DNA from: Microbacterium sp. BK668
GTDB lineage: Bacteria; Actinomycetota; Actinomycetes; Actinomycetales; Microbacteriaceae
Length of the DNA stretch: 64,000 nucleotides
Reading direction: 5' to 3'
Assembly (NCBI RefSeq): GCF_004362195.1
Contig: NZ_SNWG01000001.1
Coordinates: 2,852,001-2,916,000, forward strand
The notes beneath the pieces were generated by a model. It saw only the letters and a list, made by a program, of their open reading frames with translations. It had not been told where the DNA came from and did no database searches. The position numbers and the translations under genes are program-made. Of this stretch, positions 61,239 through 64,000 are shown piece by piece. Numbering within the stretch: position 1 is the stretch's first letter; every line of letters begins with the position of its first letter.

Positions 61239-62834
61239 ATGACCGTTCCGGAGACCCCTGGATCGAGCAGCGCCCCGAGTGGGAGCGGCGTCGAGATCTC
61301 GCGCGGACACAACCCCCTGCGCGACCCGGATGACCGGCGCCTCAACCGCATCGCGGGCCCCAGTGCGCTCGTCATCTTCGGCGTGACGGGCGATCTGTCG
61401 CGCAAGAAGCTCATGCCCGCCGTGTACGACCTCGCCAACCGCGGCCTGTTGCCGCCCGGCTTCGCGCTCGTCGGCTTCGCCCGCCGCGACTGGGAGGATC
61501 AGGACTTCGCGGAGGTCGTCCACGAGGCGGTCAAGCAGAACGCGCGCACCGAGTACCGCGAAGAGACGTGGAAGCAGCTGCTCCAGGGCATCCGCTTCGT
61601 CTCGGGCACCTTCGACGACCCGGAGGCCTTCCGGCGCCTGCGCGAGACGGTGGAGAAGCTCGATGTCGAGCGCGGCACGATGGGCAACCACGCGTACTAC
61701 CTCTCGATCCCTCCGAAGGACTTCGCGGTCGTCGCCGAGCAGCTGAAGTCGTCGGGCCTCGTCGACGACACGGCCGACCAGGCGGACCGCTGGCGCCGGG
61801 TCGTCATCGAGAAGCCGTTCGGACACGACCTCGAGTCGGCACGCGAGCTGAACGACGTCCTACGCTCGACCTTCCCGACCGACTCGATCTTCCGCATCGA
61901 TCACTATCTCGGCAAGGAGACGGTCCAGAACATCCTCGCGCTGCGCTTCGCCAATGAGCTCTACGAGCCGATCTGGAACCGCAACTACGTCGACCACGTG
62001 CAGATCACGATGGCCGAGGACATCGGCGTCGGCGGCCGCGCAGGCTACTACGACGGCGTCGGCGCGGCACGCGACGTCATCCAGAACCATCTCCTGCAGC
62101 TCATGGCGCTCACCGCGATGGAGGAGCCGATCACGTTCGGCGCGGCCGACCTCCGCGCCGAGAAGGAGAAGGTCCTCGCGGCGGTGACCCTGCCGGAGGA
62201 CCTGTCCCTGGCCGCCGCGCGGGGCCAGTACGCCGGCGGGTGGCAGGGCGGCCAGAAGGTGCTCGGCTTCCTCGAGGAGGAGGGCATGGCCGCCGACTCG
62301 ACGACCGAGACCTACGCGGCCATCAAGCTCGAGGTCAACACGCGCCGCTGGGCCGGCGTGCCGTTCTACCTCCGTACCGGCAAGCGCCTGGGCCGGCGGG
62401 TGACCGAGATCGCGGTCGTCTTCAAGCGTGCTCCGCAGCATCTCTTCTCGCGCAGCCAGACGTCGGAGCTCGGCCAGAACGCCCTGGTCATCCGCGTCCA
62501 GCCCGACGAGGGCGTGACGCTGCGCTTCGGCTCGAAGGTGCCGGGAGCCGGCACGCAGGTGCGTGACGTGACGATGGACTTCGGCTACGGGCACGCCTTC
62601 ACCGAGGCCAGCCCCGAGGCGTACGAGCGCCTCATCCTCGACGTCCTGCTCGGCGACCCGCCGCTGTTCCCGCGGCACGAGGAGGTCGAGCTCTCGTGGA
62701 AGATCCTCGATCCCTTCGAGCGATTCTGGGCGACGCAGGGCGGCCCGCTCGACCAGTACGCGCCCGGCTCGTGGGGCCCCGCATCCGCGGACGAGCTCCT
62801 CGCGCGCGACGGACGGACCTGGAGGCGGCCGTGA
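61239..62834 (+). CDS. zwf: Glucose-6-phosphate 1-dehydrogenase
   Basis: A 531-residue enzyme: ALVIFGVTGDLSRKKLMPAVYDLANRG (NADP Rossmann loop), RVVIEKPFGHDLESARELN, RIDHYLGKETVQNIL (active-site His) and FYLRTGKRLGRRVTEI. First step of the oxidative pentose phosphate pathway. Starts 13 nt after pgi and overlaps opcA by GTGA. Confidence 0.97.
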   Translation: MTVPETPGSSSAPSGSGVEISRGHNPLRDPDDRRLNRIAGPSALVIFGVTGDLSRKKLMPAVYDLANRGLLPPGFALVGFARRDWEDQDFAEVVHEAVKQNARTEYREETWKQLLQGIRFVSGTFDDPEAFRRLRETVEKLDVERGTMGNHAYYLSIPPKDFAVVAEQLKSSGLVDDTADQADRWRRVVIEKPFGHDLESARELNDVLRSTFPTDSIFRIDHYLGKETVQNILALRFANELYEPIWNRNYVDHVQITMAEDIGVGGRAGYYDGVGAARDVIQNHLLQLMALTAMEEPITFGAADLRAEKEKVLAAVTLPEDLSLAAARGQYAGGWQGGQKVLGFLEEEGMAADSTTETYAAIKLEVNTRRWAGVPFYLRTGKRLGRRVTEIAVVFKRAPQHLFSRSQTSELGQNALVIRVQPDEGVTLRFGSKVPGAGTQVRDVTMDFGYGHAFTEASPEAYERLILDVLLGDPPLFPRHEEVELSWKILDPFERFWATQGGPLDQYAPGSWGPASADELLARDGRTWRRP

Positions 62835-63778
62835 TCATCGAACTCCCCGACACCAACGTCAGCAAGATCTCGCGGGCGCTCATCGACGTCCGCGAGGAGG
62901 GCGGGGCGGTCGCCCTCGGCCGCGTCCTCACGCTCGTCATCGTCACGGGCCACGGCGCCGAGGAAGAGGCCATCGAGGCCGCGAACGACGCCTCGCGCGA
63001 GCACCCGATGCGCGTCATCGTGCTGATGGTCGGCAAGGACGGCGATCCCCGCCTCGACGCGCAGATCCGCGTGGGCGGCGACGCCGGCGCGAGCGAGGTC
63101 GTCGTGCTGCAGGCCTTCGGCGACGCCGCCTCGAACATCGAGAGCCTCGTGACCGGGCTCCTCCTGCCGGACGCCCCCGTCGTGGTCTGGTGGCCCGATT
63201 ATCCGCCGGAGATCCCGTCGGCCTCACCGCTCGGGCGCATCGCGCAGCGGCGGATCACGGATGCCTCGACCCGCCCGTACGACGCGCACCGCCTGTCGGC
63301 ACTCGGCGAGAACCACGAGCCCGGCGACACCGACCTCGCATGGACACGCCTCACGCACTGGCGCGAGCAGCTCGCGGCGGTGCTCGACCAGCCGCCGTAC
63401 GAGCCGATCACCGCGATCGAGGTGCGCGGCGCGAGCAGCTCCCCCTCGACGGCCCTGCTGGCGGCATGGCTGCGGCTCATGCTCGACGTCCCGGTCGACT
63501 GGCGCTACCTGCCGCCGGACGAGTGGCACGACGGCATCAAGTCGGTGCGCCTCGTCCGGGAGAGCGGCGACATCGTGCTCGAGCGCTCGAGCCCCGCGAT
63601 CGCGTGCCTCTATCAGCCCGGCCAGCCCGACCACGACCTGGTCCTCCCCCGCCGGACGCTGCGCGAATGCCTCGCGGAGGAGCTTCGACGGCTCGACCCC
63701 GACCTCCTGTATGGTCGAGTGATCACCGAGGGGTGGCAGCTGCTGGGGCCGCCCGAACCGACGGAGGCAAATGGCTGA
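62831..63778 (+). CDS. opcA: Glucose-6-phosphate dehydrogenase assembly protein OpcA
   Basis: A 315-residue OpcA, needed for assembly or redox activation of Zwf. VIIELPDTNVSKISRALIDVREEGGAVALGRVLTLVI and LLPDAPVVVWWPDYPPEIPSASPLGRIAQRRITD are characteristic. GTG 62831 overlaps the zwf stop. The pgl ATG lies eight bases before its end. Confidence 0.96.
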   Translation: MIIELPDTNVSKISRALIDVREEGGAVALGRVLTLVIVTGHGAEEEAIEAANDASREHPMRVIVLMVGKDGDPRLDAQIRVGGDAGASEVVVLQAFGDAASNIESLVTGLLLPDAPVVVWWPDYPPEIPSASPLGRIAQRRITDASTRPYDAHRLSALGENHEPGDTDLAWTRLTHWREQLAAVLDQPPYEPITAIEVRGASSSPSTALLAAWLRLMLDVPVDWRYLPPDEWHDGIKSVRLVRESGDIVLERSSPAIACLYQPGQPDHDLVLPRRTLRECLAEELRRLDPDLLYGRVITEGWQLLGPPEPTEANG

Positions 63779-64000
63779 GTTCTACACCGAGAAGCGCGTG
63801 GTGATCAGCCCCGATCCCGCGACTCTGGCTGACTCGGTGGCGGCGCGGTTCCTCAGCCGACTGGTCAAGATCACCTCCGACGGCCGCCCGGCGCACATCT
63901 CCCTGACCGGCGGCTCGATGGGCTCCGCGGTGCTCGCGGCCGCCGCACGCCATCCCAAGCTCGCGAAGGTCGACTGGTCGCTCGTCCACTTCTGGTGGAG
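63771..64000 (+). CDS. pgl: 6-phosphogluconolactonase, partial (cut by window end)
   Basis: The first 76 residues are visible: MAEFYTEKRVVISPDPATLADSVAARFLSRL, then HISLTGGSMGSAVLAAAA and the WSLVHFWW strand, which match Pgl. GGAGGCAA precedes the ATG and the gene overlaps opcA by 8 nt. The rest lies beyond the window. Confidence 0.92.
   Translation, partial: MAEFYTEKRVVISPDPATLADSVAARFLSRLVKITSDGRPAHISLTGGSMGSAVLAAAARHPKLAKVDWSLVHFWW

Noticed and set aside
1..64000. tRNA, rRNA or known riboswitch
   Set aside because: No cloverleaf, rRNA segment or recognisable riboswitch core was found in any intergenic gap.

Overview
The window looks like chromosomal DNA from a high-GC actinobacterium, most likely Microbacteriaceae and probably Microbacterium or a close relative. 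This rests on very GC-rich sequence, many GTG starts with GTGA/ATGA overlaps, frequent leaderless starts behind TAnnnT -10 boxes, a DUF222/HNH gene, a DtxR-type iron box, a divergent glgA/glgC pair, and a tkt-tal-pgi-zwf-opcA-pgl operon. The assignment is inferred from gene content, since no rRNA or tRNA gene was seen.

1-9.4 kb is housekeeping: an ABC ATPase, glycogen or maltose-1-phosphate synthase and ADP-glucose pyrophosphorylase, phosphoserine phosphatase, an alpha/beta hydrolase, a FabG-like reductase, small membrane proteins, a SURF1 oxidase-assembly protein and an ABC-F ATPase.

9.5-39.2 kb is the accessory core: a nearly complete extracellular contractile injection system (eCIS, a phage-tail-like particle of the Afp/PVC/Streptomyces-CIS type). 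One long leftward operon (23.1 to 11.2 kb) encodes sheath, tube, an assembly protein, a DUF6760 peptide, an 858-residue proline-rich protein, a second tube, LysM baseplate hub, VgrG-like spike, gp25, gpJ- and gpI-like baseplate proteins and a zinc-ribbon membrane protein. A rightward pair facing it encodes a single-pass membrane protein and the PAAR tip. A second leftward block (39.2 to 24.8 kb) encodes an AAA-domain LuxR activator, a small LuxR regulator, a 1342-residue secreted choice-of-anchor-L protein, the DUF4255 tail terminator, the AAA+ ATPase, an HExxH DUF4157 (eCIS core) protein and a 1126-residue tape-measure or cargo-like protein. A leaderless DUF222/HNH gene sits between the two blocks. 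There is no capsid, terminase, portal or integrase, so this is not a prophage.

39.4-47.6 kb covers biotin uptake (bioY) and a DtxR-boxed siderophore operon (siderophore-interacting reductase, two FecCD permeases, ATPase, binding lipoprotein), then an MFS transporter and a PatB/MalY aminotransferase. 47.7-51.8 kb is the suf Fe-S assembly operon (sufB-sufD-Rieske-sufC-DUF59). 52-56 kb carries heme A and heme O synthesis genes (ctaA, ctaB) around a DUF559 gene bracketed by two 72-bp palindromic repeats. 56.4 kb to the end is a tightly overlapping pentose-phosphate operon (tkt, tal, pgi, zwf, opcA, start of pgl).

The observations most worth following are: the secreted giant protein translationally coupled to the eCIS terminator and ATPase; repeated [VIL]QR tripeptides shared by the proline-rich eCIS protein and the HExxH protein; the composite 1126-residue protein with an Arg/Lys-rich hinge and unknown C-terminal domain; and the REP-like palindromes flanking the DUF559 gene, one of which supplies that gene's stop codon.
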